A DNA stretch of 64,000 nt from Actinostola sp. cb2023 (taxonomy: Eukaryota; Cnidaria; Anthozoa; Actiniaria; Actinostolidae): the NCBI GenBank assembly GCA_033675265.1, contig JAUJYZ010001259.1, forward strand, positions 186,001 to 250,000, given 5' to 3'. Every line of letters begins with the position of its first letter. Position 1 is the first letter of the stretch. The position numbers and the translations under genes were made by a program. Under the pieces are notes generated by a model, which was not told the DNA's origin, made no database searches, and saw nothing but the letters and a program-made list of their open reading frames with translations. Positions 1 to 12,434 of the stretch are shown piece after piece.

Positions 1-238
1 GAGAAAATTGGCAGTTACACACGTTTCAGTGACGCAGTTAACAACTTTCTTAAGTACCAAAGCCACCAACCATTGAAATAGAGGAATTTAAAAAGTTGGC
101 CCTTAATGCTGGCCCACAACAAGTTATAGTAGAATAAACTCTAAGGATTACCTCAGTTTCTGCCAGCTATTGATGTCTGATTACATCATAATGCCATGTA
201 TTCAAAGTTTGTACTATTGCATCATGTTAATAAAACCT

Positions 239-341
239 CATTGCCGGGTTTCATAATGTGAGAGACTTGGGTACGAGTCCCTAAATTGTGATAATCAACA
301 CTCAAGACCCACACATAGTCAGACAGAGCACATCGAGTTAA
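239..341. repeat. Left half of a palindromic repeat split by transposons
   Basis: This segment is the inverted copy of 3877-3974. Both halves contain CATTGCCGGGTTTC at the outer edge and CATCGAGTTAA at the inner edge, with roughly 90% identity between. Joined without the intervening DNA they would make a foldback element of about 200 bp with TTAA at its exact centre. No transposase is encoded; the host element is probably a MITE. Its outer target duplication is not clear. Confidence 0.85.
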
Positions 342-542
342 GCAAAATCCCAAAGTTTGGTGTTACTCTGGTCAATATTGAACGACTTACAGCCAATCAA
401 AAATGATAGAATTTACAAAGAAGTCATGGATTTTCGGACAACTGTCCGCTGCTCCATACATTTCTTTGTAAATTCTAGCATATTTGAATGGCCGTAAGTC
501 GTTCAATATTGATTCGATTAACCTCAAACTTTGGGATTTTGC
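342..542. mobile_element. Foldback MITE with TTAA duplication
   Basis: The first 90 bases (from GCAAAATCCCAAAGTTTG) are repeated in inverted order at the other end (CAAACTTTGGGATTTTGC), with a short loop near 440-460. TTAA lies on both sides (338-341 and 543-546), the target duplication typical of piggyBac- and Kolobok-type elements. It has no coding capacity. It sits directly against the left end of the piggyBac element, so both used the same or adjoining TTAA. Confidence 0.8.
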
Positions 543-767
543 TTAACCATTTGGTGATGGTCCCTTTAAATATCGTTCGAATTCGAACGGTGACGTAAAA
601 ATATATCTATGGCAACGCCGTTTTGTTATTAAGTGATTCAATAGGCTCTGGACATTGTCAACGTAATATATTTTACGTCAAAGGGCATTGTTTTCTCTTA
701 CTTCTCATTGGTTGCGGTAAATCTCAAAGGAAACTCAAGTGACGCTCATTATGTATTCGAATTCAAA

Positions 768-3217
768 ATGGCGTCCCATGAGCGAACAACTCGTGGTAAT
801 TTCACTGTTGAAGAAGTCATAGAAATGTGTGCACGAAATGAAAATGAGGTTGGAAGTGATATAGATAGTGTCACTGGGGGTTTATCTAGTGGCGAGGAGT
901 TTGAAATCGACGGGGAACTACAAGATTCAAGTGATTTTGATGAAGACATTAGGTGAGTCACGAAGCGTAAACAAACATGTTCATAGTAGAGTGGCTGATT
1001 CAGAGTAAAAGCTATCGATTATTTTATATAAATCGTACTTAGAATGATGTATAAATGATATCTGAACATTTCTGTTAACGAAATAAAGACTTGGGACCTT
1101 TGTTGGATATATTTTGGAATCGAATTCCAAGCTAAATATAACAGATGAGTGTTTCGCGTAATATGCAAATTACGGGTCATGCACGTGTCATTGTTGAAGC
1201 AGGAAAATTCAATATTTGGGTTATTATTGATAATCTAAACCTTTTTACTTATTCTAAGTCGTTGATATATTGCCGGTATAGGTTTTGTATTGTTATTTCA
1301 CATCCTAAAACTAGATTCCAATCCTGTGGTATTGAAAAATAAAATGAACTGAATTGAATTGAGATTCAAAACAACTACATCCTCTAATACTGACATTGTT
1401 TGTTTTCATAGTACTCAGACTGAAAGTGGTGCAACTAATGCTACTGCATCGCCAGAATTGAGTGACAGTAGTGAGAGTTCTGATTATCAACCTATTCAGA
1501 GAGGTAGAGGAAGGGTACGGAGACGAGCAGTTGGAGGAAGAGCAAGAGGAGGAAGAGGAAGAGCAAGAGGAGGGAGGAGAGGAATAGGACTAAGAGGAAG
1601 AGGCAGAGGGAGAGTCGCAGCACCGAGACAAGCTGATGAAGCCTTTCAAAGTTATACAGACAATGACATAGGAAACAACCTACTGATTTTCTACCAAACC
1701 GCCCACCTGGTTTACATTTTACTGCCCCAATTCTGAGAGGAAGCATGACCAGAGCTCTTGATTTTTTCAAGCTATTTATAACAAATGCTCTGCTTCTTGA
1801 AATATGTCAGCACACGAATGGTTATGCATGGGGTGTGATTGGCAATAAGCAGTACTATGCCAATAATGATGGCGCATGGCAGGAAACTAATCCCCAAGAA
1901 ATTGAATACCTCATTGCTTTGCTCATATATATGGGTCTTGTGAATGTCTCTACTTTCCACCGTTACTGGAGCACAAAGTCGTTGTATCATGGTCTCTGGG
2001 CAAGAAGTATTATGTCAAGGGATAGATTCAAAGCCTTACTGGCAGTGCTTCACATTGTCGATCCAAACACTGAAGATGAAAGAGATAAATTACGAAAGGT
2101 TCGCAGTTTTATGGACTCTTTCAAGGAACTTTGTAAGACCCTTTACCAACCATTCCAGCATGTAGCAGTAGATGAACGGATGGTGAAATCTAAGCATCGT
2201 TCTGGGATCAGGCAGTATATTAGAGACAAGCCCACCAAATGGGGGATAAAGCTTTGGGTTCTAGCAGATAGTCTCAATGGATACACATGTGACTTTGATG
2301 TTTATGTTGGAAAAAGAGCAGCTGATGAAGTACAAAGTGTGAATGGCCTTGGTTATGATGTGGTAATGAAGCTGATCCAACCTCTCGTCAATCAAGGATA
2401 CCATATCTATTTTGACAATTTTTATACTTCTCCAAAACTTGTGCTTGACCTTTTCAATCTTCTCCTTCCATCTTGTGGTACTTCTGCAGAGAACAGAAGA
2501 GGTTTCCCAGAGTCCATGAAGAAAGGAAAGGAGTGGGCTCGACGAAAGGAAAGAGGTACCATGAGGTGGGTAAGGGAAGATGATAATTGTTTGGCAATGC
2601 AGTGGAAGGACAACAGGGTAGTAACTATGCTATCCTCCATCCATAATGCAAATGACTTTGGTGGTAGAAAGAAAAGAAAAGGTGAATGCTCGATGGGCAA
2701 AAGTTATGGTTAGGCAGCCCAAAACCATTGATGACTATAACAACTTCATGAATGGTGTCGATCTATCTGACCAAATTATTGGAAAGAACAATGTGCTCAG
2801 AAAATGCATGCGCTGGTGGAAAACACTGTTCTTCCACATGATAGACATCGCTGTGGTGAATAGCTTTATTTTATTCCAGATGTACCGAAGGCAAAATGAA
2901 GATGTACAAGAATTGAAGAGGCCTCAAAAGTACTCCTTGGCAGAATAACGAGAGGAGCTTGTGCGACAGCTTAGTGGACTTGAGGAATATGGTCAGCCTT
3001 CCGACCTGGTAGAACCAAAGAACCTGCACAATTTGAGACTGTCCACATCCCTCAATTCTCTGATACAAAGAGAAACTGCAAAGTGTGTTACAAGACCTCC
3101 AAGACAGAACTGAAAGTCATATCTTACTGCAGTGCACCTCAGTGTCAAGTCTATTTGCATTGCACTCAGAAAAATAACTGTTTTGCTATATGGCACAGCA
3201 ATGCTTACCATCAGTAA
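768..3217 (+). pseudogene. piggyBac transposase pseudogene (two exons)
   Basis: Transposase that would cut and paste the element at TTAA. Exon 1 starts at ATG 768 (a TTG lies upstream in frame) and ends at 952 before GTGAGT; exon 2 begins at 1412 after CATAG, with matching phase. An acidic N-terminus is followed by an Arg/Gly-rich stretch (about 1495-1625) and the DDE domain. The three aspartates expected of the family lie in VDERMV (near 2170), YFDNFY (near 2410) and GVDLSDQ (near 2760). A Cys/His-rich C-terminal domain (3074-3214) follows. Disabling changes: a frameshift near 1665, a frameshift near 2650, an in-frame TAA at 2946-2948 and a frameshift near 3065. The family call is secure; the exact shift points are estimates. 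Confidence 0.88.
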
Positions 3218-3876
3218 TGTCATAATAGTACTCTTACTATTCATTTATATACTAGCTAATAATTATTATGATAGCCAGTATAAGTTATATATATATGTGT
3301 ATATATATTTTTCTCACAATGTCTTGAGATTGTTGATAAACACAGTCTTTTACTCTATAATAGTATACTTCTTGCAGCAAGGCCTAGTGTCTTGTTTTGA
3401 ATGACAGTTGTGATATAACTTTGTTACAACAACAATTATCACCAATATTTGTGACCACCTTTTCTCCAATTTACTTGGCAGTAAATATCTTCCCCTGTGG
3501 TCATATACCTACCCCGTTTTGAAATGGTATATCTCTTGATACATCAACATTATATCAACCAAATTTTCTCTATAAAATCATTATATAATAATAAACATGT
3601 TTTCTTTTGAAATTCTTCTGAAATGGAAAACAGGAAGACAGTTGATCAGGTTAATGTTTACCTTTTTAGGTCACGTGACTCAAAAATGTATACTAATTAA
3701 TGAAAATATAATTAACTCATTTACAATAATTAAGTTTTGGTAATAAGACATGAAAGTTCATTCATTTGCCTTTAAAATGCTGTATTGGAAGTGTTGTATT
3801 ATTGAATATTGAACCTATATTATTTTTTATTCAAAAGTTGTCGAAATTGGGCCAAAAAGTAGCAGTCACCAAAGGG
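3218..3876. other. piggyBac 3' non-coding region
   Basis: AT-rich sequence between the last transposase codon and the right terminal repeat. I see no reading frame or gene-like feature apart from a possible AATAAA-type motif near 3588. Confidence 0.5.
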
Positions 3877-3974
3877 TTAACTCGATGTGCTGTCTGACTA
3901 TGTGGGTCTTGCGTGCTGATTATCACAATTTAGGGACTCGTACCCAGTCTCTCATGATCTGAAACCCGGCAATG
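3877..3974. repeat. Right half of the palindromic repeat split by piggyBac
   Basis: Inverted partner of 239-341; see that entry. The TTAA at 3877-3880 serves both as the palindrome centre and as the piggyBac target duplication. Confidence 0.85.
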
Positions 3975-3990
3975 GATATAGTTTAGTACC

Positions 3991-4140
3991 TTTGAATCAT
4001 GTTAATAAAACCTATTGAATAGGAAACAAATGTGGAGTTTTGTAAGTACTTTATATAATTCATGTTAATAAAAAATCAGTAGTATACACAATTTTGAGAT
4101 TTGGTAAGTATAAGTAAATTTGAATCATGTTACTAAAAGC
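3991..4140 (+). repeat. Diverged tandem repeat of about 62 bp
   Basis: The motif TCATGTTAATAAAA recurs at about 3998, 4060 and 4124 (the last with one change), with similar sequence between. A related copy lies at 219-236, left of the transposon cluster, so the whole cluster may have inserted into this tandem array. Confidence 0.6.
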
Positions 4141-4749
4141 TTTAATTGTCAATTTCTTCTCATGCAAATCACAGAAAAAAGGATTAAATAACAGTCTTGG
4201 GAATACTACAGAAGCTCATGGGATTTACAATGATGATGATAATTATCATCCAACTCAGGTGGACTGTTCAGGTCCATAGCAAAAACAAAAAATAGGCAGT
4301 CTAGGACTGCATGTGGCTACTGTTAGTAATAAAGTTCAGAATTATATTAAATATCACATGCTCATATTAATAATAGGAGTAAAAAGAGAACTGCAGAGGT
4401 GTTTTGATTGACCTTGTCTAGTAGTCAAGATAAAACTGTTATTATTATTAAAGTGTACTGAGATCAGTGTGAAAACCGCATCGTACTACAATCTCACTAT
4501 CCTTTAGGATGTTGGTGAAAAGCATGGATAAACAGTATATAAGCCACGCCACCGGCTACGGCCATTTAATTTTCTTTTTTTGGTAGAGGCGATGGTATTT
4601 TTTTACCCTGAGTTCCACCTCCCTCCTGCCAGAAAACAATGTTGGGTGATGTTGGATCGAATTCAGAGTTTTTAAAAACAAACTAACACTCCCCAATATC
4701 GTCTAACAAGGTCTTCAAACTGAGTGAAGTTATAGCCTGCGTTTCATCC

Positions 4750-7290
4750 GAACAAACCCTCGTCAATCCTGGTTAATTATAGTCTCCCTCGCAGCCGTGC
4801 TAAGTGTCGTCACGCAACGCTCTCTCCCCTCAGACACGGCTGATTACCCAAGCTGTACATTCCGTTCCAATTGTAAGTGTTTAGCCAATCATATAAAGTT
4901 ATTCGTTATTCATGTTCACTGGTTGTCAACGACTCGCCGACACTCCCAGGCTCATGTTTCGTTGTTTATTTCTCGGACACTTCCGGAGGAAGTCGATCCG
5001 AGTTATAAAATGCGCATTCTTTTTTATTCTTGGTAGTACACTAAATGTGAAGAATGTGATCGTATCGGTCAGGAATGTCTGTTTCAGGGTTTCGATTGGC
5101 TGAAAACTGGGGCGATGATATCTGAACTCCTAATGAAGTAATTCTATGCTCAAACGGGTCAAGTGGTTCGCTCTTGGGTCATCGTTAAAACTCATCGTTC
5201 CACGACTACCGACTATACTAGAAGTGCTGTGTAGAAGCTCGTGCTCATCAATCTTGAATATAATTGTTTTAATGCTGCTAAACTGAATAGTGTTGTATTT
5301 CAAAGTGATAGTTTCATAATGGAGTGCATGTACACCGCAACAACGTCAACAAGCTTGATTAAAATATATCTGAAGCCGGCGGCTCGGATCTTTATGGCCG
5401 ATAAAACACGGGCTTTTTAAAACACGCTCATTTTACATACAAACGCATACGCCGATTCGTGTGGGCCCACTCTGAAAGATGTCGTTTCATAACAAAAACA
5501 AACGCGCCTTCATTACAACAAACGAAAAACGTTATCAGAACCATCTGACCATGAATATGCAACCTCAACCTCTTTATCTATGCTCACCGACACAGTCTCC
5601 CTCGTCATGCAACTGTCATTGTCATTGTCATAAATGTCCGAGTGTACGCTCATTGAGCGTCTTGTTACTCGGGCCCTTCCGAAGGAAGCCCGAGTTATAA
5701 AATGGGCTTTCTTGTTTTTTTTAGTTTTGTTTGGTCAAAGAATGAAGAAAGTATGCGACGTATTTGATCGTATCGAGTTTCAAGATTACTCGGCAGATAA
5801 GGGAAAACAAACGACACACAGGACTCAAGTAGATTTGAATCTTATTTTTGAAAGCAGCTGTAGATCTTCAAGCTATTAAAAGGTCAGGATTCTAGTTCAT
5901 CGTTCAATGACTAGAAGTGGTAGAAGGACTAGAAGCTCGCTTAAAATATAATTAACAAAAACAAACGCGAGGGCGTTATCAGAACCATCTGACCTATGCA
6001 ACCTCAAGACGTATCATGTACGTACTCACCCGACACATAGTCTCCCTCGTCACTCAACTGTCACTGATTGTCATGACGTCAGAGAAATGATATTGTATTG
6101 AAGAAGCATGATTGACTGAAAATAGTGCAATTCAAGCCTTGCAAACAGTCGAGCCAGTCGAGTTATTGAAATCGAGTTATTTTCAATTACTCATGATGGA
6201 TGTTTATTTTATTCCACGTTTGAAAAATTCAGAAGGAAAAGGAATCGTAAAAATCGTACTTCAAAACTACATCAAAGCAAAGGCGAGCAAGGTCAATGTT
6301 CGAAAATCCGTGTTCTTTTCAGTACGATGACAGTTGTATGATCCTTGTGTGAGTCATACATCTATTACGCGATCTAATTAAAAAACTATATAGAAAATGA
6401 ACTAGAAGTTCTTGATTGAGATGCGTGACACTTACTTTTTAGATAAAACAATGGTAAACAAAATTATTTTAAGTGTCAATTGTATTTTTACAGACGTTAC
6501 GGGCATAGCCCTTCATCAGTGTGACACTTACGCTATGCCCGAAACGTCTGTAAAAATACAATTGACACTTAAAATAAATTTGTTTACCATTGTTTTATCT
6601 AATTTTAGAACTGCCGCGTAGCGCTATTTAAATTAAAACAGAATTTCCACGCTCAAAACAGGTCAGTGAACGGCAAAAATACAATCGAAATCAAAACGTC
6701 CTTAGATTTTAGGGATCTATTACAGAAGAAGACGCTCAGTGATGAGGGAGACTATTTGTGTCGGTGAGCATAGATAAAGATCTCCGACTCTTCAAGGTAC
6801 GCTGTACGTGGTACGTCTTTAAACGTATTTGAGGTCACTTGAGGTCACATCTTAAATCTAACAGAAGCAGCTTTTGATTTTTAATCGATAATTCCTTTCT
6901 GATTTCGAGATAAATCGAACAAGATCTTTCAATGTATAGGCAGAGACAGCAGATTGGTCGAGCTTTGTCACATCATACCGTAGTCTGAATCAACTGGATG
7001 TTCAAAAGATACGAAGTTCGACTTTCCTCTGCGATAACGAAGAAACCAAAGACGTTATCAGAACCGTCTGACCATGAATATGAACCTCAACTGGACGTTC
7101 CAAGTACGTGCTACGGAAGTACGATTCGGAGATTTTTATGTATGCTCACCGACACATAGTCTCCCTCGTCACGCAACTGTCAGTCATTGTCAGGTCCCTC
7201 CTCACGCAACTGACATTGTCCTTGTCATAAGCCCGAGTGTACGCTCATTGAGCGTCTTGTTTACGTAAGAACATTGCAAAGTTAGGAAAT
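4750..7290. repeat. Cluster of a dispersed repeat family
   Basis: Related blocks occur at about 4895-5110, 5545-5790, 5985-6080 and 7070-7270 on the plus strand and 6725-6800 on the minus strand. Shared words include CACCGACACATAGTCTCCC, GTACGCTCATTGAGCGTC and GAAGCCCGAGTTATAAAATG. Parts fold on themselves (around 5670-5700). None encodes a convincing protein. They look like fragments of one non-autonomous transposon family; the class is not determined. Confidence 0.6.
6439..6602. mobile_element. Foldback MITE, 164 bp
   Basis: About 70 bases from TTAGATAAAACAATGG are repeated almost perfectly in inverted order at the right end (CCATTGTTTTATCTAA), leaving a loop of about 22 bases near 6510-6530. 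No coding capacity. The flank is consistent with a short TA-type duplication, but this is not decisive. Confidence 0.85.
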
Positions 7291-10200
7291 GAATTCACAT
7301 ACACGATTTACTAGTCTTCCTGGCAGCCGTGTTTAGTGTATTGGTTTAGTCTTGGTTTAGTGTATTGCCCAGTTAAACTCTTTGATATTCGTTGATATGA
7401 AATTATTTCGCTGCAAGGCAAAACGGGGCAAAACTCTTCGTCAATGGACGTCATCCTGTTTGTCACTGGTCTTTGGTATGTTCTGGAGTAATGGCGACAA
7501 CATGGAAACGTAGCTTCGACGTTTCCATCAATCAATAGAATGTCGACAATCCGAATTGTCAAAGTCGTACGTCGATCGATTGTCGACCGCCTACATCCGC
7601 TCGCTCGACTAATAACCCTCGATTCATGATTGTCCCCGAACTCTATCCGAAGATTCTATTGTTACATTACGGACTTACACACTCGATGGCATAGTGGCTT
7701 CGTTGCTAAGCAACAGTAGCCACAAAAATATGCTGATATGTTTTGCCATTCTTATACAATAGCAGTAATGATCTTATAAGAATGGGAATATTGTAAAATC
7801 AATGAACTAATTGCAAATCAATACACCTAATTCAATCAAAGGCACCCAATGGTGAACTCGTGGATTTTCGGTATGTGACTGATGAGGAACGCCTTGAAGA
7901 AGACATTAGGGCATGCTTCATTGCTTGAGCATGGAACCAGCACATGTCTTTGCAGTTATCTTTCGTGATCAATGCTGTATGTTTTATATTTCGCAATTCC
8001 CTCTTTGAACTACAAATATAGATTGATAGTTATTTGAGGGTAGAGGCATATTTTGTGGGTTTCCGGGATCAGCTTGATTTCGAGTTGTTTTCGAAATAAT
8101 AAAAACCAATAAATAAAGAAAATCAATATACACAAATGCAATAACGCAAATTCAAGTCCAATTCATCTTCAAGTTAGCATGTACATGTATGTAATCTTGA
8201 TTGTGCTCGAGTCTCTAAGTTTTTGGCCGATTTGGGTAAGCTTCGTAGTCGTTGCTTTCAACTGAAAATCCAGGTTATTTTGTAATGATTTCCTTACAAT
8301 GCAACAGCTTAACTTCAAGTTTGTATACATGTAACTGATATAAGCTTTCAAGGCTTCCATGTGTCTCAGTTCAGTTAGCGCGGAATATCAGTCTTAGGCA
8401 TGTTGACATTTGAGCGAAACCAGTAGAGTCAGTAAGCTTACTAGTCGTAGCGACGTAGCCATCTCTTCGTTCTTCTAACAGCTTCCTCACGAATGGAAGG
8501 GGTGACGATATCAAGTTTGAAGATATTATCGTCTTTGACCACACACTGAACACTCTGACGAGTAAAGAGTGCAAGATTTCCTTAGAAAAATTCCACATCA
8601 AGCGTCTTGGGATCGGAAGCCATTTTGGAAATCGGAAGCCTCATGTCTAGTTCCCAGTCCGGCTCAAAAGTTTACAATTTGCCACCGAGTGAGTGAGTGA
8701 CACTTCCGGTTCAAAAGTCCCATCCCAATAACTCGTGGATGCTTCGCAATCCACGAATTAAAAATACTGTTCGTGTTTTGGCCCAAAAATCAATCCTGCC
8801 TTGTATACGTCAGATCAGTGATGATCTTTGGTCAAAATGGAAGTAAATGTATAAAAAGAAAAACCAAAACAACGTAGGAAATACAATGTTTGATTTATGC
8901 GATATTTCGACTAGCCAAACTAGTCTTCATCAGGTATATGAATGCAGGTTCTTTTCAATCTCTAGCCATTTTCCTGTGATATTCTGTTGTTCTTTACATT
9001 CATTCTAAGTGCTCACGTGTTGTCATGTAAACAATGATCATATACACTATTATATTAAATCATTTATTGTTTATTTATTATTTCAATAATAGTCATTCAC
9101 AGAACTAGATAATTTATTTCCATATTTGTAGTCAGAAAAGCATTGATATGATACCTTTGTTGGTTGCTGGTTTGTTTTCCTTGTGAAAGCTGATGTTCAT
9201 ATGCTGTTTTAAATTTCTAAGGTGAAAAGTGATTCATGTGTCAGTAATGATTGACTTATCAACTCTCAGGACATATAATCATTGTAATTTAAATTGTAAT
9301 TTAAATTGTAATTTATTTCGGTAAGCCTGTCAAGTGCATTTTCGCTTCAGCAGGTGAAGTGATAGATTATGCATGCATCTACTCATATTAAAGATTTGCT
9401 CAACAGCTCAAGTACCCTGTTTCAGTGTTTTCGATTCAAGGCAGGTAGCTGGAGGTAAGTGTTCGTTTTCTACAAATTAGAAATGACAACTAACTACTGA
9501 ATCAAACAAATTCAAGTGATGCATGGCTTATGTCTCAGTCGCTCTTCTGATCTGATGGACTGGGCATGTAGAAGTACGCAATCGCATTGTGGAACTGGAC
9601 GTGACTGAGCACACAAGAGCACTGAAAAATTCACTAAAAGAACACTGTCTTCCCCTGAAATGTCACTAAATCGTTCGTAACCCTGATGAATGTTTCCAGC
9701 AACAAATAAAGTTGTATTTGTCATGACAAATTTGTAGAACACAAACAATAACCTCACTTGAATCGATGCAAAATATGAGGGAAATGACAAGCATGTATTG
9801 CCTCTGTACAAAAAATACTGCATACTCAGAAAATCATTGTGAAAATAATCCAAAATTGAAAACCGGATATAATAGCCCAGGACCCACTCGGACATATCAA
9901 TGCAGGAACTCTGTCAAGATTTGTTTCGCTGCTCGTCTCTTCGCTCGCAGCAACTAATGTATGCAACAAAGGTTACAGTTGGTGCATTCAGGAATAAAAA
10001 TATATACCTAAGGTAGAAAATGTCTTGATAGATCTGATGATAAACATTGATACAAAAATAGTCACTATCAAGCAGCCTATAGATACAAATATTACCTGTT
10101 GTACTTTTGTGCACTGTGTTTTCATCATAGCCAAACCTTTTCCCAGTGTTGTGATTGTCTGAAATCAAATGTCGCATTATAAGACCCATGTTATAGAAAA

Positions 10201-10380
10201 TAATATTTTCAGACACCAAAGCTTTGCTTCTTTCCAGCTCTATATTTTTTTTCTTCCAGCTTTAATGTTAATGTATTTAATGCCTTTGAAATGTAAGGTG
10301 CAAGTTAGTAAACTCATTATGTTCCTGTGACCACCAAAATTAACTGGACACTACTCATTACAGTACTGCTTAGAAGTATT
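7291..10380. other. Gene-poor interval
   Basis: Short reading frames only. I see no protein family. At 9279-9320 there is a short tandem run of TTTAAATTGTAA. At 8600-8720 there is a promoter-like stretch described separately. The rest is unassigned AT-rich sequence. Confidence 0.5.
8600..8720 (-). promoter_or_regulatory. Possible housekeeping-type promoter and start codon
   Basis: Two CGGAAG words (8614 and 8633) and ACTTCCGG (8702) match ETS-type sites. The sequence around the minus-strand ATG at 8623-8621 reads CAAAATGGCTTCC, close to a YY1 site that includes the start codon, an arrangement common in animal housekeeping promoters. The frame from this ATG closes after 13 codons (TAA near 8582), so any gene would need splicing almost at once or has decayed. 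Inference only. Confidence 0.25.
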
Positions 10381-10392
10381 TAACATTGTTTT

Positions 10393-10600
10393 GCGTGGAG
10401 TCTGAGTGAAGTCTCAATGTAGTCTGTGTGGAGTCCGAGTGGAGTCTGTGCGGAGTCTGTGTGGAGTCTGCGTGGAGTCTGCGTGGAGTCTGCATGGAGT
10501 CTGAGTGTAATAATCTGAGTGTAGTTTGAGTGTAGTTTCACCTTTGTTATACAGTCATTTGTTTACATTACACGCAGGCTGAGTGTAGTTTGAGTGTAGT
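10393..10600 (+). repeat. 11-bp minisatellite, diverged
   Basis: The unit GTGGAGTCTGC and close variants (GAGTGTAGTTT in the last part) repeat for about 150 bases, with a gap near 10541-10575 before a final few copies. Confidence 0.75.
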
Positions 10601-11560
10601 GCAAATAAATTGAATCCAACGGTGATCAAACTGTTGGATGACGACACATTCATGTTCGTAACATACGTGTACTTAAATACTTTCAATTTATATCAAGAAT
10701 CGTGGTTCGAAAACCATAATTCGGAGCCCGATACAATGAGTCTCTCCAAAATAAATACTGCAAATGATTAGGAACATTTTATAGTCCAGTGCGATTAGAG
10801 CGAGTGTCACTTTGAACGTGAAGTTGAAGCTGGCAAACAACAAACATACCAAGGTATGACATATAGTACTGATCGAAACTAACCTCAAACTCGAAGTGAA
10901 CATATGTTAACGCAAAACAAAAACAAAGCAAACCCTGCCGATGGTTGCATTTGTTTAGCATTTACTAAATGAATGCAAAGCAAACTACTCTATTCTAAAC
11001 TAATGGATTTCATGTTCGAAAGCATTCGCCATCGTTATTTAATACAAATTCAGTAGTTCAAATTTACCATAATTGTAAAAAATAATGCACACAAAAAATA
11101 CACAAAATCCAACACTTCAGCAAACTGAAAGCAAGCAAAATTAGCCTAAACCAAAAGTGATTTCTTTTTCGAAAGTTCATTGCCAGAGGTCATGAATTCA
11201 AAGACATCTTAGATAAAAGATGAGGATGTTTTCGCAAAGAATGAAAGAAACACAACCAGACTAGACATCGACTAGACACTTGGCGCCGAGAAGTGTCACG
11301 TTGCGTCACACAAAGAAACCGCTAATCAGATGACAAGGGAGTAATGGCGGATCGTAGCGAATGGCTTCACAAAGTTTGCTCTTCAAAGTCCGAATAGTTA
11401 AATGTACCAGTCAAAGATCAAGAAAAAAATTACCTTATTGAGAAATTGCAATCTAATCCGTCCAAATATGACAATTCAGAACCAGAAATCTTCCTTTAGT
11501 TTCCTTTGTAATTCACATATTCATTTACGTTTGTTTGAAAATCATCCTCAAGTTCATCCC

Positions 11561-11757
11561 TGAAGAATTCCTGTGTGGGGCCATTACCTCCCTGAAGAAT
11601 TCCACAAAATACTAAAGAATTCCATGGTACCCCTGAAGGATTCCACAAAATGCTAAAGAATTCCATGGTACCCCTGAAGATTTCCAGCACACAAAACACC
11701 CCGACCCCTGAAGATTTCCATCACAAAACATCCCAGACCCCTGAAGATTTCCAAGGT
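11561..11757 (+). repeat. Tandem repeat of about 45-55 bp
   Basis: Four to five diverged units built on CCTGAAGAATTCCACAAAA and CCATGGTACCCCTGAAG. Non-coding. Confidence 0.65.
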
Positions 11758-12236
11758 CCTCGATAGGGGGGGTGCAGATATTAAATGGAATAGCCCATTC
11801 GCCATTAAAAGTATGTAAGCTTAAGTATTACTGTGTGAGTACCGTAATTATCGAACACTCACTTCAATCGCTCCAAAGACATTGTTTCATTCTGGAAACC
11901 AAAGCTGAAAAGCATGATTAAAAGCTGTTTTCATTATAAATTGAAGTTAGTTTAAGCTAAAGTAAAACATCATGGAACATCATTCCTACAGAAATTAGAC
12001 ATTGTACTTCAATTCATACATTCAAAAGAAAAGCCAAACTATATTTCTTATCTAAATAACAAAATGTGTCTATATTATTATATATCATATCTATGCAATA
12101 TCATAGACAGTATCGTCTAATATATATAGTTATAACCAATATATCCATTATTTGATTTTTCATTATAATTTTACTCTATTATTGTCTTAATAATATGTTT
12201 TATTGAAAGCTAGTAATCATTATATATCTGTACTGC

Positions 12237-12434
12237 TTATAATTACCCAGCTACCATTTCTGATACCTAAATAAAAAACGTAAATAAATTTAAGTTTGCA
12301 AGGGGGACTACCTTGTAAAAGCCCGTAAGGGTTTCTTTAGTCCTCCTCCCATTGTTAAATATGTATTATATATAGAACATGTATTAAGAAAAAATGGGAA
12401 ATAAAATCTATCTATCTATCTATCTATCTATCTA
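12237..12434 (+). mobile_element. 3' end of a non-LTR retrotransposon with tetranucleotide tail
   Basis: A small stem-loop (AAAGCCCGTAAGGGTTT, near 12318) followed by an AT-rich stretch, AATAAAATC and a (CTAT)n run at 12406-12434. This order is typical of the 3' end of LINE elements of the CR1/L2 type, where the simple repeat is the tail. No reverse-transcriptase sequence is left upstream. The class is inferred from the tail alone. Confidence 0.45.

Larger units (their letters stand above)
547..3876 (+). mobile_element. piggyBac-family DNA transposon, full length but degenerate
   Basis: The element is 3,330 bp, flanked by TTAA (543-546 and 3877-3880). Its ends form a terminal inverted repeat of about 14 bp: CCATTTGGTGATGG at the left, and CCCTTTGGTGACTG read inward from the right. 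TTAA targets and CCCTTTG-type ends are established hallmarks of piggyBac. The interior carries one transposase gene in the forward direction, broken by several lesions, so this copy is not autonomous. Confidence 0.9.

Noticed and set aside
1492..1770. Leu-rich minus-strand membrane protein
   Set aside because: Antisense of the Arg/Gly-rich part of the piggyBac transposase.
9512..9895. 127-residue minus-strand frame
   Set aside because: No domain, signal peptide, splice context or composition that sets it apart from chance in AT-rich DNA.
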